Assembly: GCA_040381075.1 (NCBI GenBank)
Contig: JBEIHX010000043.1
Span: forward strand, 1 to 27,119
Length of the DNA: 27,119 nucleotides
Source: JBEIHX01 sp040381075
GTDB taxonomy: Bacteria; Pseudomonadota; Alphaproteobacteria; Caulobacterales; Aquidulcibacteraceae
Reading direction: 5' to 3'
Shown here: one piece after another, positions 1-6,830 of the stretch
Position numbering within the stretch: position 1 is the first letter of the stretch
How the letters are laid out: the number at the start of each line of letters is the position of its first letter
Program-made: the position numbers and the translations under genes
Notes under the pieces: model-generated
What the model saw: only the letters and a program-made list of their open reading frames with translations
Database searches by the model: none
What the model was told of the DNA's origin: nothing

Positions 1-219
1 ATGTTGGATTGGTCCGAATGCCCGGCGGTCGAGCGCATTGAAGGCAAGGTCAGCGGCACGCTGCTCTTCAAGAATTCGCGCGTCCCAGTCAAAGCTCTCT
101 TCGAGAATCTCGAAGGTGGCGCGACGACAGATGAATTTCTAGAATGGTTTCCTGGAGTTACGCGCGAACAAGTCATGTCGGTGCTTGAATTCGCCCAACG
201 AAGTCTTGAGCCGGCGTAA
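1..219 (+). CDS. DUF433 family protein, putative antitoxin
   Basis: This 72-aa protein matches the DUF433 family. It has the WSECP start, the segment around GKVSGTLLFKNSRVPV (residues 16-31) and the DEFLEWFPGVTREQV helix-turn-helix-like part (about residues 44-58). DUF433 proteins are small HTH-like proteins usually encoded just upstream of a DUF5615 PIN-like protein, and the pair is treated as a type II toxin-antitoxin-like module. That arrangement holds here, with a gap of only 11 nt to the next gene. The ATG at position 1 fits the usual family start, but sequence to the left is not visible, so a promoter or ribosome site cannot be judged. G+C over the first 180 bases is about 54% by my count, well below most of the window. 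The antitoxin role is inferred from family and context. Confidence 0.85.
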   Translation: MLDWSECPAVERIEGKVSGTLLFKNSRVPVKALFENLEGGATTDEFLEWFPGVTREQVMSVLEFAQRSLEPA

Positions 220-230
220 GGCCCTCTGCG

Positions 231-548
231 GTGAAGATTCTGTTTGATCAGGGCACGCCAGCCCCTTTGCGTCGTTTTCTTTCTGGGCACGAGATCACCA
301 CCGCCTATGAGATGGGCTGGCAATCGTTGCAAAATGGCGACCTGCTCGAGCGCGCCCAGACAGCAGGATTTGCGGCTATCATTACCACAGACCAAAATCT
401 CCGGTACCAGCAAAACTTGACGGGTCGCCCCGCAATCGTCGTTCTGATGACGACGAGCTGGCCAGTCATACGTCCCGCGGCGGAGCGGGTGGTAGCCGCC
501 GTGGCGACGCTCGCGGTCGATGCCTACATCGAGATCGATTTTGCGTGA
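231..548 (+). CDS. DUF5615 PIN-like protein, putative toxin nuclease
   Basis: This 105-aa protein fits the DUF5615 (PIN-like, Mut7-C-related) family. It opens with MKILFDQGTP and carries the family's spaced acidic residues: D6 in strand 1, D37 and E40 in NGDLLERA, and D54 in the ITTDQN segment. PIN-like folds use such acids to bind metal for RNA cleavage; activity of this copy is inferred. The start is GTG at 231. The 11-nt gap after the DUF433 stop suggests a two-gene operon with the putative antitoxin first. The length is normal for the family and there is no sign of truncation. Base composition resembles its partner rather than the high-G+C genes to the right, which is consistent with transfer as a module. 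No RNase motif beyond the acidic residues can be claimed. Confidence 0.85.
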   Translation: MKILFDQGTPAPLRRFLSGHEITTAYEMGWQSLQNGDLLERAQTAGFAAIITTDQNLRYQQNLTGRPAIVVLMTTSWPVIRPAAERVVAAVATLAVDAYIEIDFA

Positions 549-775
549 ATCGTTGGCGGCGGAACGCTCCGCTCGAAAGGCAGCGGTCCGCGGACCTGTC
601 TAGTCGTTGGGGGATGCCGCCGCTGACAGGCGACAGGCGGTTTTGGGCCAACTCGACACAGCCATAACGTGCACGCGAACGGCAGCTTTGTAGCGACCCA
701 GCCGGTCGGCAGCGAACCGCATCGGGCGCCACATCGCCCTCACTGATCGTTCGTGTGCCGCGACGCGCGCTTCTG

Positions 776-1984
776 TTAGCCCTCAATTCCAAACTTCAAA
801 CCTGCGCGCGACTGCAAGCGCTCAATCAGCGGCGCCCCCATGGCGGCAGCTGGCGTCCAGACTCCGCCTTTGGTAGTCGCCAGCGCCGTATCTCGGAGGC
901 AAAGCGCGGCTTCGGCGATCATTTTCGAGGTTGAGCCATAGCCGGGATCCTTGTCGCCGGTGACGACGGCGCGCAGCGTGCGGCCATCCGGCATTTGGCC
1001 AGCGAAGAGAACGTCGTAGAAGCCGGTTTCGCGCGCTTGTTTTGATGGACCTTGACCCGGCTTCGGCAGCGCGAATGAGCGCAGCAGAGCGCGCGTGGGG
1101 GCAAACCTTAACAGCGCAGCTTGGAGGCCCCCTTGCTTTCGCGAGGCGCGGGCGCGTTTCTCACCGGCTGCACCCTCCCCGGTCAGCATCATTTCGTCGT
1201 AGGCGAAATCGCGTCCGTAAGCATAGGCCAGAAGTGCGTTGCTGCGATGCACGTTCTTGGTGTTGATCGTGGCCATGATGAACGGAGCGGCCCAGCCTAT
1301 TCCGTCGTCGTGCACGACGGCCTCGCCGGAGGGCTGCTGAACCAGTTTCTCTGGTGATAACGCGAACGGATCGGCGAGCACGACGGCGAGCGAAGGGTCG
1401 CGCCGCACCGCCTCCAGGGTCGCGAACATGCTTGCCATAGTGCCGCCGGAGAAAGTGCCCTTCATTTTGCGCACCCGACCTCGCACGCGCTGGCAGGGCG
1501 CACCAAAGCGCTCTCTCGCGCTCTGTTGCAGGAAGAAAACACCAAGATCAAACGGGATGGAATCGAAGCCGCACGAGTGCACGATGCGTGCGTCGGAGGC
1601 GCCAGCTGGAACATGGTATCTGGCGATCATCTCGCGCATCCAGTTCGGTTCGCCACAGAGATCGACGTAATCAGTGCCGGTTTTCACACATGCGGCGACC
1701 AAGGGCTCGCCGTACTGCTGATACGGGCCAACAGTCGTGATCACGACTTTGGCACGCCGCGTCATCGCCTCCAACGATCCGGGATCGCTTGCGTTGGCGC
1801 TGATCAGCGCGATGCTCGCAGGCGCGTTGATTTCGGCGCGAACGGACACCAACTTGGCGAGATCGCGACCGGCCATAGCCCATGGGACCTCATTGTGCGT
1901 CAGGGACAAATACTCTGCGACCAGCCGCCCAGTGAAGCCGGTCGCCCCATAAACAATTATATCGAATTCGCGCGCTTCACTCAT
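776..1984 (-). CDS. Saccharopine dehydrogenase-like NAD(P)-binding oxidoreductase (trans-acting enoyl reductase family)
   Basis: This 402-aa protein has an N-terminal Rossmann fold with VYGATGFTGRLVAEYL (about residues 11-26; GxxGxxG type). A conserved CGFDSIPFDLGVFF segment lies near residue 140. This architecture is typical of the saccharopine-dehydrogenase-like group that includes mycobacterial trans-acting enoyl reductases and eukaryotic SCCPDH. Family members are probably NAD(P)-dependent reductases of lipid or polyketide intermediates. The real substrate is unknown, and I do not think it is a lysine-pathway enzyme. The ATG at 1984 is preceded by GGAGGG five bases upstream, which supports this start. 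It is monocistronic as far as can be seen, lying between a toxin-antitoxin-like pair and a small ORF. G+C looks lower than in genes right of 2400. Confidence 0.85.
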   Translation of the reverse strand: MSEAREFDIIVYGATGFTGRLVAEYLSLTHNEVPWAMAGRDLAKLVSVRAEINAPASIALISANASDPGSLEAMTRRAKVVITTVGPYQQYGEPLVAACVKTGTDYVDLCGEPNWMREMIARYHVPAGASDARIVHSCGFDSIPFDLGVFFLQQSARERFGAPCQRVRGRVRKMKGTFSGGTMASMFATLEAVRRDPSLAVVLADPFALSPEKLVQQPSGEAVVHDDGIGWAAPFIMATINTKNVHRSNALLAYAYGRDFAYDEMMLTGEGAAGEKRARASRKQGGLQAALLRFAPTRALLRSFALPKPGQGPSKQARETGFYDVLFAGQMPDGRTLRAVVTGDKDPGYGSTSKMIAEAALCLRDTALATTKGGVWTPAAAMGAPLIERLQSRAGLKFGIEG

Positions 1985-2111
1985 GCCGCCCTCCAGTGCG
2001 CATGAAACGTCGAGTGCACGGGCGTCAGCGTCAAGTCCTGACCCACGGACGGTCTAGCGGCGGTGAGAGAAATATCGCGAGCGCCTTACCCTCTCTCATG
2101 CGGTCAATCGC

Positions 2112-2285
2112 TTAGCGCCCGCAACAACGGCGCGCTTTCATGAGCGTTCTTGTTTCATGAGCGTTCTTGGACGCCGGCTTTCGCGCGGCTTTGCGCACGG
2201 TACTCGAGCCGGCGTCAGTCACCGTCCGTAGTTCGGCACGCAGCTCCTCGATATGGCGCTCGATCGTGAACGTCTTCGTGAACAT
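2112..2285 (-). CDS. Small hypothetical protein with C-terminus altered by a tandem duplication
   Basis: This 57-aa ORF starts at the ATG at 2285, with GGGAGA about five bases upstream as a good ribosome binding site. The N-terminal half (MFTKTFTIERHIEELRAELR) looks like a charged amphipathic helix, followed by a basic, Ala/Lys/Arg-rich segment. I do not recognise the family. The 3' end contains a perfect 17-bp tandem duplication (2136-2169). Because 17 is not a multiple of three, the second copy shifts the frame, giving a Cys/Arg-rich tail ending RRCCGR. Removing one copy in silico would restore a tail ending SAPLLRALSD with a TGA shortly after the present stop. The gene is divergent from the MFS transporter, sharing a 127-bp gap. 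A longer extension upstream to 2531 would run into the transporter and is rejected. Confidence 0.6.
   Translation of the reverse strand: MFTKTFTIERHIEELRAELRTVTDAGSSTVRKAARKPASKNAHETRTLMKARRCCGR
2136..2169. repeat. Perfect 17-bp tandem duplication inside a small ORF
   Basis: Two identical head-to-tail copies of TTTCATGAGCGTTCTTG (2136-2152 and 2153-2169) lie at the 3' end of the minus-strand small ORF. Perfect identity suggests a recent event. The length is not divisible by three, so the duplication changes the reading frame of the last codons. Confidence 0.95.
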
Positions 2286-2412
2286 CGTCGTCTCCCATGT
2301 TTGAAGGACGATGCCGGCGGGCGGGCGCGGCTGTCGGCGATGGCGCGCCAGGGCGAACCCGGATAGCAGGATCGGGGCAGACAGCAGCAGGCTGCGCTCA
2401 GCCGGTGTCACC

Positions 2413-3651
2413 ATGACTTCGCTTCGTGCCGTTGCGGCGCTTGTCGCCGCCATGACCATCCTGCAGGCGGCGAGCGGCCTCGCCAATTTCTGGCTGCCGC
2501 TGGCGATGCGTGGCGACGGACTGGATGCCACCGCGGTGGGATTCGCCGGGGCGGCCTACTCGGCTGGCTTCATGGTCGGCGCGTTCAGCGCGCCGCGGTT
2601 TCTTTCCCTGGTGGGCCATATCAGAATTTTCGCCGCCGCCGCCGCATTTGTCTGCACGCTGACCCTGGCGGCGCACTGGGCTGATCCGCTGGCGGTCTGG
2701 GCGTTGCAGCGGTTCGGCGTGGGCGTGTGTGTAGCGCTGCTGTTTGCAGCGGCGGAAAGCTGGATGACGGCGGCCGCCCCGGCCTCGGAGCGCGGCGGCG
2801 TCATCGGAGTCTATATGGTTGTGTCGAAGCTGGCGCTCGCTGTGGGCCCGGCCCTGGCTGGCGGCGCGGAACCCTGGGCTGGCGAACCGCTGATGATCGC
2901 GGCCGCCATTTATGCGCTTGCGCTTGTCCCGATCTGCATGACGCGGGCCGAACAGCCGGCGCCGCCGCAGCCGCAGCCGGTCGCGGTGCGTGAGTTGATC
3001 GCGATGGCGCCGGCCGCCGCGGCGGCCTGCATGATCGCCGGCGTGATGAACTCCGGGGTGATGGCCCTGGCGCCGTTGGTCTTTGAGGACCAGCATGGTC
3101 GGGCGGGCGCGGCTGCATTGATGTCGGCGGCCTGGATCGGCTCCCTGATCACCCAATGGCCGGCGGCGCGGATATCCGACCGGACTGACCGACGTCTGGT
3201 GATCCTGGCCCTGGCGGTGCTGGCTGCGGTGTCAGCTGTGGCGCTGGCGGTGTTCGGGCCTCGCCTGCCGTTCTGGGCGACGCTGCTCCTGGTGGCGGCG
3301 TGGGGCGGGGGCGCACTGTCCTTTTACGGCGTTGCAGTGGCGCACATGGCCGATCGCGCGCATCCCAGCGGCCTGGCCCGCGCCACCTCAGGTCTTCTGT
3401 TCCTGTGGGCGGCAGGCGCCATCTGGGGGCCGGTTCTCGCCGGTCTGGCGATGCGCACGCCCCTGGGCCACGATGGCCTGTTCTGGTTCGCAGCCGGTTG
3501 GGCTGTCGCGCTCGCCGCCTTCATGGCCGCCCGGCGCGCGGCGCGCAGCCCGGCGCCGGCGCAGACCCGCGCCGACCTCGCGCCGAAAGAGGCCACGTCG
3601 CTTGCCGCCGGCGATTTGGGCTATGGCGGTGATGACAGGCGCGCACGATAG
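2413..3651 (+). CDS. MFS transporter, YcaD-like
   Basis: This 412-aa integral membrane protein has about 12 hydrophobic segments in two halves, consistent with the major facilitator superfamily. The N-terminal half shows YcaD-like features: NFWLPLAMRGDGLDATAVG after TM1, GAFSAPRFLSLVGHIRIFA between TM2 and TM3, and AESWMT followed by an RGGVIGVYMV segment after TM4. YcaD-type transporters have no established substrate, so none is proposed. I chose the ATG at 2413 (MTSLRAVAAL) because TM1 begins right after it. An in-frame ATG at 2311 would add 34 Arg/Gly-rich residues with no membrane character. The C-terminus (from about residue 375) is a hydrophilic Ala/Arg-rich tail. The gene is divergent from the small ORF at 2112-2285. 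Confidence 0.88.
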   Translation: MTSLRAVAALVAAMTILQAASGLANFWLPLAMRGDGLDATAVGFAGAAYSAGFMVGAFSAPRFLSLVGHIRIFAAAAAFVCTLTLAAHWADPLAVWALQRFGVGVCVALLFAAAESWMTAAAPASERGGVIGVYMVVSKLALAVGPALAGGAEPWAGEPLMIAAAIYALALVPICMTRAEQPAPPQPQPVAVRELIAMAPAAAAACMIAGVMNSGVMALAPLVFEDQHGRAGAAALMSAAWIGSLITQWPAARISDRTDRRLVILALAVLAAVSAVALAVFGPRLPFWATLLLVAAWGGGALSFYGVAVAHMADRAHPSGLARATSGLLFLWAAGAIWGPVLAGLAMRTPLGHDGLFWFAAGWAVALAAFMAARRAARSPAPAQTRADLAPKEATSLAAGDLGYGGDDRRAR

Positions 3652-3666
3652 CCGCCGTCGCCCCAA

Positions 3667-3711
3667 CTGGCCTGATGATGGCTGGCCTGATGATGGCTGA
3701 CCTGATGCGAC
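3667..3711. repeat. 15-bp tandem array, 3 units
   Basis: Units of CTGGCCTGATGATGG occur at 3667-3681 and 3682-3696 (identical), followed by a decayed third unit at 3697-3711 (CTGACCTGATGCGAC). The array begins 15 bases after the MFS stop codon. Confidence 0.92.
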
Positions 3712-3741
3712 CCGCTTCGCCGCCTGTTCGCCGGCCCCAGC

Positions 3742-3797
3742 CGACAAGGTCCCCCCGACAAGGTCCCCCCGACACGGTCCCCCCGACAAGGTCCCCC
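3742..3797. repeat. 14-bp tandem array, 4 units
   Basis: Four units of CGACAAGGTCCCCC lie at 3742-3755, 3756-3769, 3770-3783 (one substitution, CACGG) and 3784-3797. A degenerate fifth copy (CGACAGGCTCCCC) follows. Confidence 0.93.
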
Positions 3798-3858
3798 GAC
3801 AGGCTCCCCGCCCGACAGGGGGCGGAGCCCCGGGATGTGGGCCAGACAGGCGGGCGCA

Positions 3859-3896
3859 CCGATACGCGCCCGATATATGTGCCCGGTATATGCGCC
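3859..3896. repeat. 12-13 bp imperfect tandem array, about 3 units
   Basis: CCGATACGCGCC (3859-3870), CGATATATGTGCC (3871-3883) and CGGTATATGCGCC (3884-3896) form an imperfect array. Weaker echoes (GGATATGCTCAAG near 3910) follow. It is more decayed than the two arrays just upstream. Confidence 0.7.
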
Positions 3897-4013
3897 CAGG
3901 CAGGCTCAGGGATATGCTCAAGGTGTGACCTGGGCTATGCCCCGGCGACTGCTTCGAGCAGCCATCCGGGATCTTTCGGGAACACGCACCGCAATTCAGG
4001 GGTGAGGCGCATC

Positions 4014-5471
4014 ATGGACTTTCACCGTTCTGCTCTGACCGGGCTCGCCTGCGTCGTCCTCGGTTTGGCCAGCGCCACAGCGCAAAGCGCGCCGGCGCCG
4101 GGCGCAGCGCCGCCAGGCTCGGGGCCCGCAGCGTCGCTTCTGAGCCCGGCCGATCTTGATGCGATCGCCCGGATCCAGGCTGCGGGCCTCGCCGACCGCC
4201 GGGCTTACAACCTCACCGAGGCCCTCACGACCGAGCTTGGGCCGCGGCTTGCGGGCTCGCCGCAGGAAGCCCGGGCGCGCGCCTGGGCTGTCGCCCGTCT
4301 TCAGGCGGAGGGTTTCGCCGACGCCCGCATAGAACCATTCAAGATCACCTTCTGGGGGAGGATCAGCGAACGGGCGGAGGTGCTTGGACCGGCGGCACAG
4401 CCGCTCACCGTGGCGGCGCTGGGCGGCTCGCCTTCCACGCCCAAGGGCGGGCTGGAAGCCGAGGTGACGCGGTTCGCGAACCTGAGCGCTCTGGAGGCTG
4501 CAGCGCCCGGGTCGCAGAAGGGCCGGATCGTGTTCATCGATGAGGTGACCATCGCGACGCAGGACGGAATGGGATACGGCGCCGGCGTGGTCAAGCGTCG
4601 GCGTTGCGCCACGGTGGCGGCCGGCAAGGGCGCGGTTGCATGCCTGATCCGCTCGGCGGGTTCGTCGGTCAACCGCTTCGCCCATGTCGGCATGCAGGGA
4701 CCGGCGTCCGAACCCGGAATGATCCCGGCGGCTTCGCTGCCCAACGCCGACGCCAACCAGTTGACGCGGCTCCTGGCGCGCGGACCTGTGCGGCTCCGGC
4801 TTGATCTTCAGACGACGTTCACGCCGAACGTCGACAGCGGCAACGTGTCGGCGGAGATCCGCGGGCGCACGAAACCGCAGGAGGTGATCCTGGTGGGCTG
4901 TCATCTCGACAGCTGGGATCCGGGCTCCGGCGCGCTGGACGACGCCGTAGGCTGTGGGATCGTGACCGCAGCCGCCCGCCTGGTTCAGGAGGCGACGGGA
5001 GGACCGGCGCGCACAATCCGGGTCGTCTGGTTCGGATCCGAAGAGGTCGGCATCCTTGGCGCACTCGAGTATGCGCGCCGTCACGAGCCAGAACTCGGAT
5101 CAATCGTGCTGGCGAGCGAGTCTGACGGCGGCGCCGGGCGGATCTTCAAGTTCGATCACCGCTTCGGCGACAGTCACGCGGACAAGGCCGCCGCGATCGC
5201 CGCCGCGCTCGCCCCGCTCGCCATCCTGCGCGGCGACGCAGCCGCAATGGGCGGCCCGGACATGGGTCCGCTGCGCCAGAAGGGCGTGCCGGTGTTCGAC
5301 CTGGCGCAGGACATGACCAGCTATTTCAACTTCCACCACACGCCGGACGACACGTTTGAACGGATCATTCTGGCGGATGTGCAACAAAACGTGGCTGCGT
5401 GGGCGAGCGTGCTCTGGCTCGCCAGCGAAAAAGGCTGGACCTTCCGCGAGACACCCTCAGCATCCCCCTGA
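4014..5471 (+). CDS. Secreted M28 family metallopeptidase (carboxypeptidase Q-like)
   Basis: The 485-aa product begins with a signal peptide (about residues 1-24, cleavage near ATAQSA), so it is exported to the periplasm or outside. The middle part (about residues 95-250) resembles a PA-like insert domain. The M28 zinc catalytic core follows: GCHLDSWD (H297, D299), DD at 309-310, the SEE motif (E343, E344), ESD (D371) and FHHTPDDTF (H441/H442). These are the expected ligands and catalytic acids of a co-catalytic di-zinc aminopeptidase or carboxypeptidase, so the enzyme appears intact. The closest described type is the PGCP/carboxypeptidase Q group, which cleaves small peptides. The ATG at 4014 was chosen because the signal peptide starts there; a 113-residue upstream extension is repeat-derived. 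The stop codon (5469-5471) lies inside the first unit of a tandem repeat array. Confidence 0.92.
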   Translation: MDFHRSALTGLACVVLGLASATAQSAPAPGAAPPGSGPAASLLSPADLDAIARIQAAGLADRRAYNLTEALTTELGPRLAGSPQEARARAWAVARLQAEGFADARIEPFKITFWGRISERAEVLGPAAQPLTVAALGGSPSTPKGGLEAEVTRFANLSALEAAAPGSQKGRIVFIDEVTIATQDGMGYGAGVVKRRRCATVAAGKGAVACLIRSAGSSVNRFAHVGMQGPASEPGMIPAASLPNADANQLTRLLARGPVRLRLDLQTTFTPNVDSGNVSAEIRGRTKPQEVILVGCHLDSWDPGSGALDDAVGCGIVTAAARLVQEATGGPARTIRVVWFGSEEVGILGALEYARRHEPELGSIVLASESDGGAGRIFKFDHRFGDSHADKAAAIAAALAPLAILRGDAAAMGGPDMGPLRQKGVPVFDLAQDMTSYFNFHHTPDDTFERIILADVQQNVAAWASVLWLASEKGWTFRETPSASP

Positions 5472-5512
5472 TCGCGCATCGGCCTGATCGCGCATCGGCC
5501 CTATCGCGCATC
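5469..5512. repeat. 16-bp tandem array overlapping a stop codon
   Basis: TGATCGCGCATCGGCC occurs twice, at 5469-5484 and 5485-5500, followed by a partial third copy (CTATCGCGCATC). The first three bases of unit 1 are the TGA stop of the M28 peptidase gene. Confidence 0.93.
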
Positions 5513-5523
5513 ATTCTGGTGAC

Positions 5524-5575
5524 GCAGGGTCCTGGTCGGGCAGGGTCCTGGTCGGGCAGGGTCCTTATCGCGCAC
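5524..5575. repeat. 16-bp tandem array with a chimeric last unit
   Basis: GCAGGGTCCTGGTCGG occurs at 5524-5539 and 5540-5555. The third unit starts GCAGGGTCCTT and then switches to ATCGCGCACC, which resembles the unit of the neighbouring array at 5469. The array lies between the convergent M28 peptidase and usg genes. Confidence 0.88.
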
Positions 5576-5617
5576 CATGCGGGGTCTGCGTCAGGCCGCA
5601 TGCAGGGCTATGCGCCG

Positions 5618-5890
5618 CTATTGCAACCGGAATTCGCCCTCCACGGCGCGCCACCGGACGGGACTGACAAGTCCGCTGGAGGCGACTTGAACGGATTGGA
5701 TCACCGCTTCGATCTCGCGTCGCCAGAAGTCGAGGAAGTTCATCAGCCGCGGGAAGCGCGGCGCCAGATCGAGGGTCTGCCACACGAAGGACTGCACCAG
5801 ACTCGGGTGGTCCGGCATGTAGTAGATGATTTCGGCTGTCGCGAGCCGATAGCCCTTCATCCGCAATTCGAACTCTTCATCACGCGCCAT
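5618..5890 (-). CDS. usg: Usg family protein
   Basis: This 90-aa protein matches the alphaproteobacterial Usg family, described as a tryptophan-operon-associated protein of unknown function. Diagnostic segments are GYRLATAEIIYYMPDHPSL (about residues 14-32), QSFVWQTLDLAPRFPRL, NFLDFWRREIE, and the C-terminal VDGEFRLH-like ending EGEFRLQ. The length is normal. The start at 5890 is supported by GGAGG seven bases upstream (CGGAGGATACC before ATG); an upstream extension to 6046 is rejected. In some relatives usg sits near trpF, but no tryptophan genes are visible here. It lies at the 3' end of a long minus-strand gene block, 148 bp after the small membrane protein gene. No biochemical role is known. 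Confidence 0.92.
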   Translation of the reverse strand: MARDEEFELRMKGYRLATAEIIYYMPDHPSLVQSFVWQTLDLAPRFPRLMNFLDFWRREIEAVIQSVQVASSGLVSPVRWRAVEGEFRLQ

Positions 5891-6038
5891 GGTATCCTCC
5901 GAGGCAAGAGGATGGTCGAGGTTGCGCCCGACTTGTGTCGCCTGCAAGTGCGACGGATGGCGCAAAGGCGCCGGATGACCGGCGACGACGCCACAATCAG
6001 CGCGTCGGCAAGGCTGAGGGCGTATGATTGCCGCCCCG

Positions 6039-6278
6039 TTAAGCACCCTGCGCGTGAGTGTCGCGGGCGCGCGCCGTCACGCGACGCAAACGCAGGCCGA
6101 GCAGCAGCAGCACAAGGCATGCGCTGCTGATCACGCCGGTGATGACGATCAGCGCCATGCGGTCTTCCGGGGCGTTGCGCACAGCCGCCAACACGCCGGC
6201 CCACAGGGCGATGGGCGCAAGCAACACGGCGGCGGCGAGGCAAAGCGCGCCGAGCAGAGCCGGCCCCCGGGATGTCAG
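6039..6278 (-). CDS. Small two-helix membrane protein, probable CTG start overlapping ppa stop
   Basis: This frame encodes about 79 aa. It has two clear hydrophobic helices (roughly residues 8-30 and 42-62), separated by a short polar loop RNAPEDR, and a basic C-terminal tail (RLRRVTARARDT). No family is recognised. No ATG, GTG or TTG lies near the N-terminus. The best candidate is the CTG at 6278, which overlaps the TGA of the pyrophosphatase gene as CTGA and has GAAAGG about nine bases upstream. Alternatives are a GTG or ATG well inside ppa (ATG at 6359), which would add about 27 hydrophilic residues, or the internal ATG at the second helix. The overlap suggests translational coupling to ppa. 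The reading frame looks real because of its two-helix pattern; the start is uncertain. Confidence 0.55.
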   Translation of the reverse strand: MTSRGPALLGALCLAAAVLLAPIALWAGVLAAVRNAPEDRMALIVITGVISSACLVLLLLGLRLRRVTARARDTHAQGA

Positions 6279-6805
6279 GCGTCGCGGCCTTTCGCGATGG
6301 CGTCCATCACCATCTCGCGCGCTGTCGCTGCATCCCGCCACCCGATCACCTTCACCCATTTGTTCGGCTCCAGGTCCTTGTAATGGGCGAAGAAATGTTC
6401 GATCTGGGCCACCTGGATCGCAGGCAGATCGGTGTAGTTTTCTACCGACTCGTAGAAAGCCGTCAGCTTACGGACCGGCACGGCGAGGATCTTTTCGTCG
6501 CCGCCGGCCTCATCCTCCATCAGGAGCACGCCGATCGGGCGCACCCGCAGGACACACCCTGGGATCAGCGGCCTGCGTCCGATGCACAGGACGTCGAGCG
6601 GATCGCCGTCATCGGAGAGCGTATGCGGCACGAAGCCGTAATTCGCCGGATAGCGCATTGAGGTGTAGAGGAAGCGGTCAACGAAGACGGCCCCGGACGC
6701 CTTGTCGATCTCATACTTGATCGGATCGCCGCCGAGCGGCACTTCGATGACGACATTCAGGTCATCGGGCGGGTTCATTCCTGGCGGGATTTTCGCGAGG
6801 TCCAT
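6275..6805 (-). CDS. ppa: Inorganic pyrophosphatase, family I
   Basis: This 176-aa soluble enzyme hydrolyses pyrophosphate to two phosphates, pulling biosynthetic reactions forward in the cytoplasm. It shows the family I signature DDGDPLDVL (residues 65-73) with the metal-binding aspartates D66, D68 and D71. It also has VVIEVPLGGDPIKYEIDK (residues 18-35), RYPANYGFVPHTL, and the C-terminal HFFAHYKDLEPNKWVKV segment. Its length matches the bacterial hexameric enzyme (about 175 aa). The start MDLAKIPPG aligns with the usual family N-terminus. It lies 25 bp after the O-methyltransferase gene on the same strand and its stop overlaps the following small membrane-protein ORF, so co-transcription is likely. 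Confidence 0.97.
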   Translation of the reverse strand: MDLAKIPPGMNPPDDLNVVIEVPLGGDPIKYEIDKASGAVFVDRFLYTSMRYPANYGFVPHTLSDDGDPLDVLCIGRRPLIPGCVLRVRPIGVLLMEDEAGGDEKILAVPVRKLTAFYESVENYTDLPAIQVAQIEHFFAHYKDLEPNKWVKVIGWRDAATAREMVMDAIAKGRDA

Positions 6806-6830
6806 GCGGACGGCTCCGGAGCTCTGCGGT

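Larger units (their letters stand above)
3652..4013. other. Intergenic region filled with tandem repeats
   Basis: This 362-bp gap separates the MFS gene and the M28 peptidase, both on the plus strand. Three unrelated short tandem arrays occupy it (3667-3711, 3742-3797, 3859-3896). A short G/C hairpin (GGGGC-GGA-GCCCC) near 3828 has no T-run, so I do not call it a terminator. The peptidase promoter is presumably in the last 100 bases, but I could not assign -35/-10 boxes. A possible ribosome site, GGGGTGAG, lies about 7 bases before the ATG at 4014. Confidence 0.7.

Noticed and set aside
466..792. A 108-codon minus-strand ORF between the toxin-like gene and the oxidoreductase
   Set aside because: Arg/Ser/Cys-rich with no domain, overlaps two supported genes, and has no clear ribosome site.
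3388..3921. A minus-strand ORF (177 codons) over the MFS 3' end and repeats
   Set aside because: Repeat-derived Gly/Ser/Pro-rich product; the opposite frame carries the transporter.
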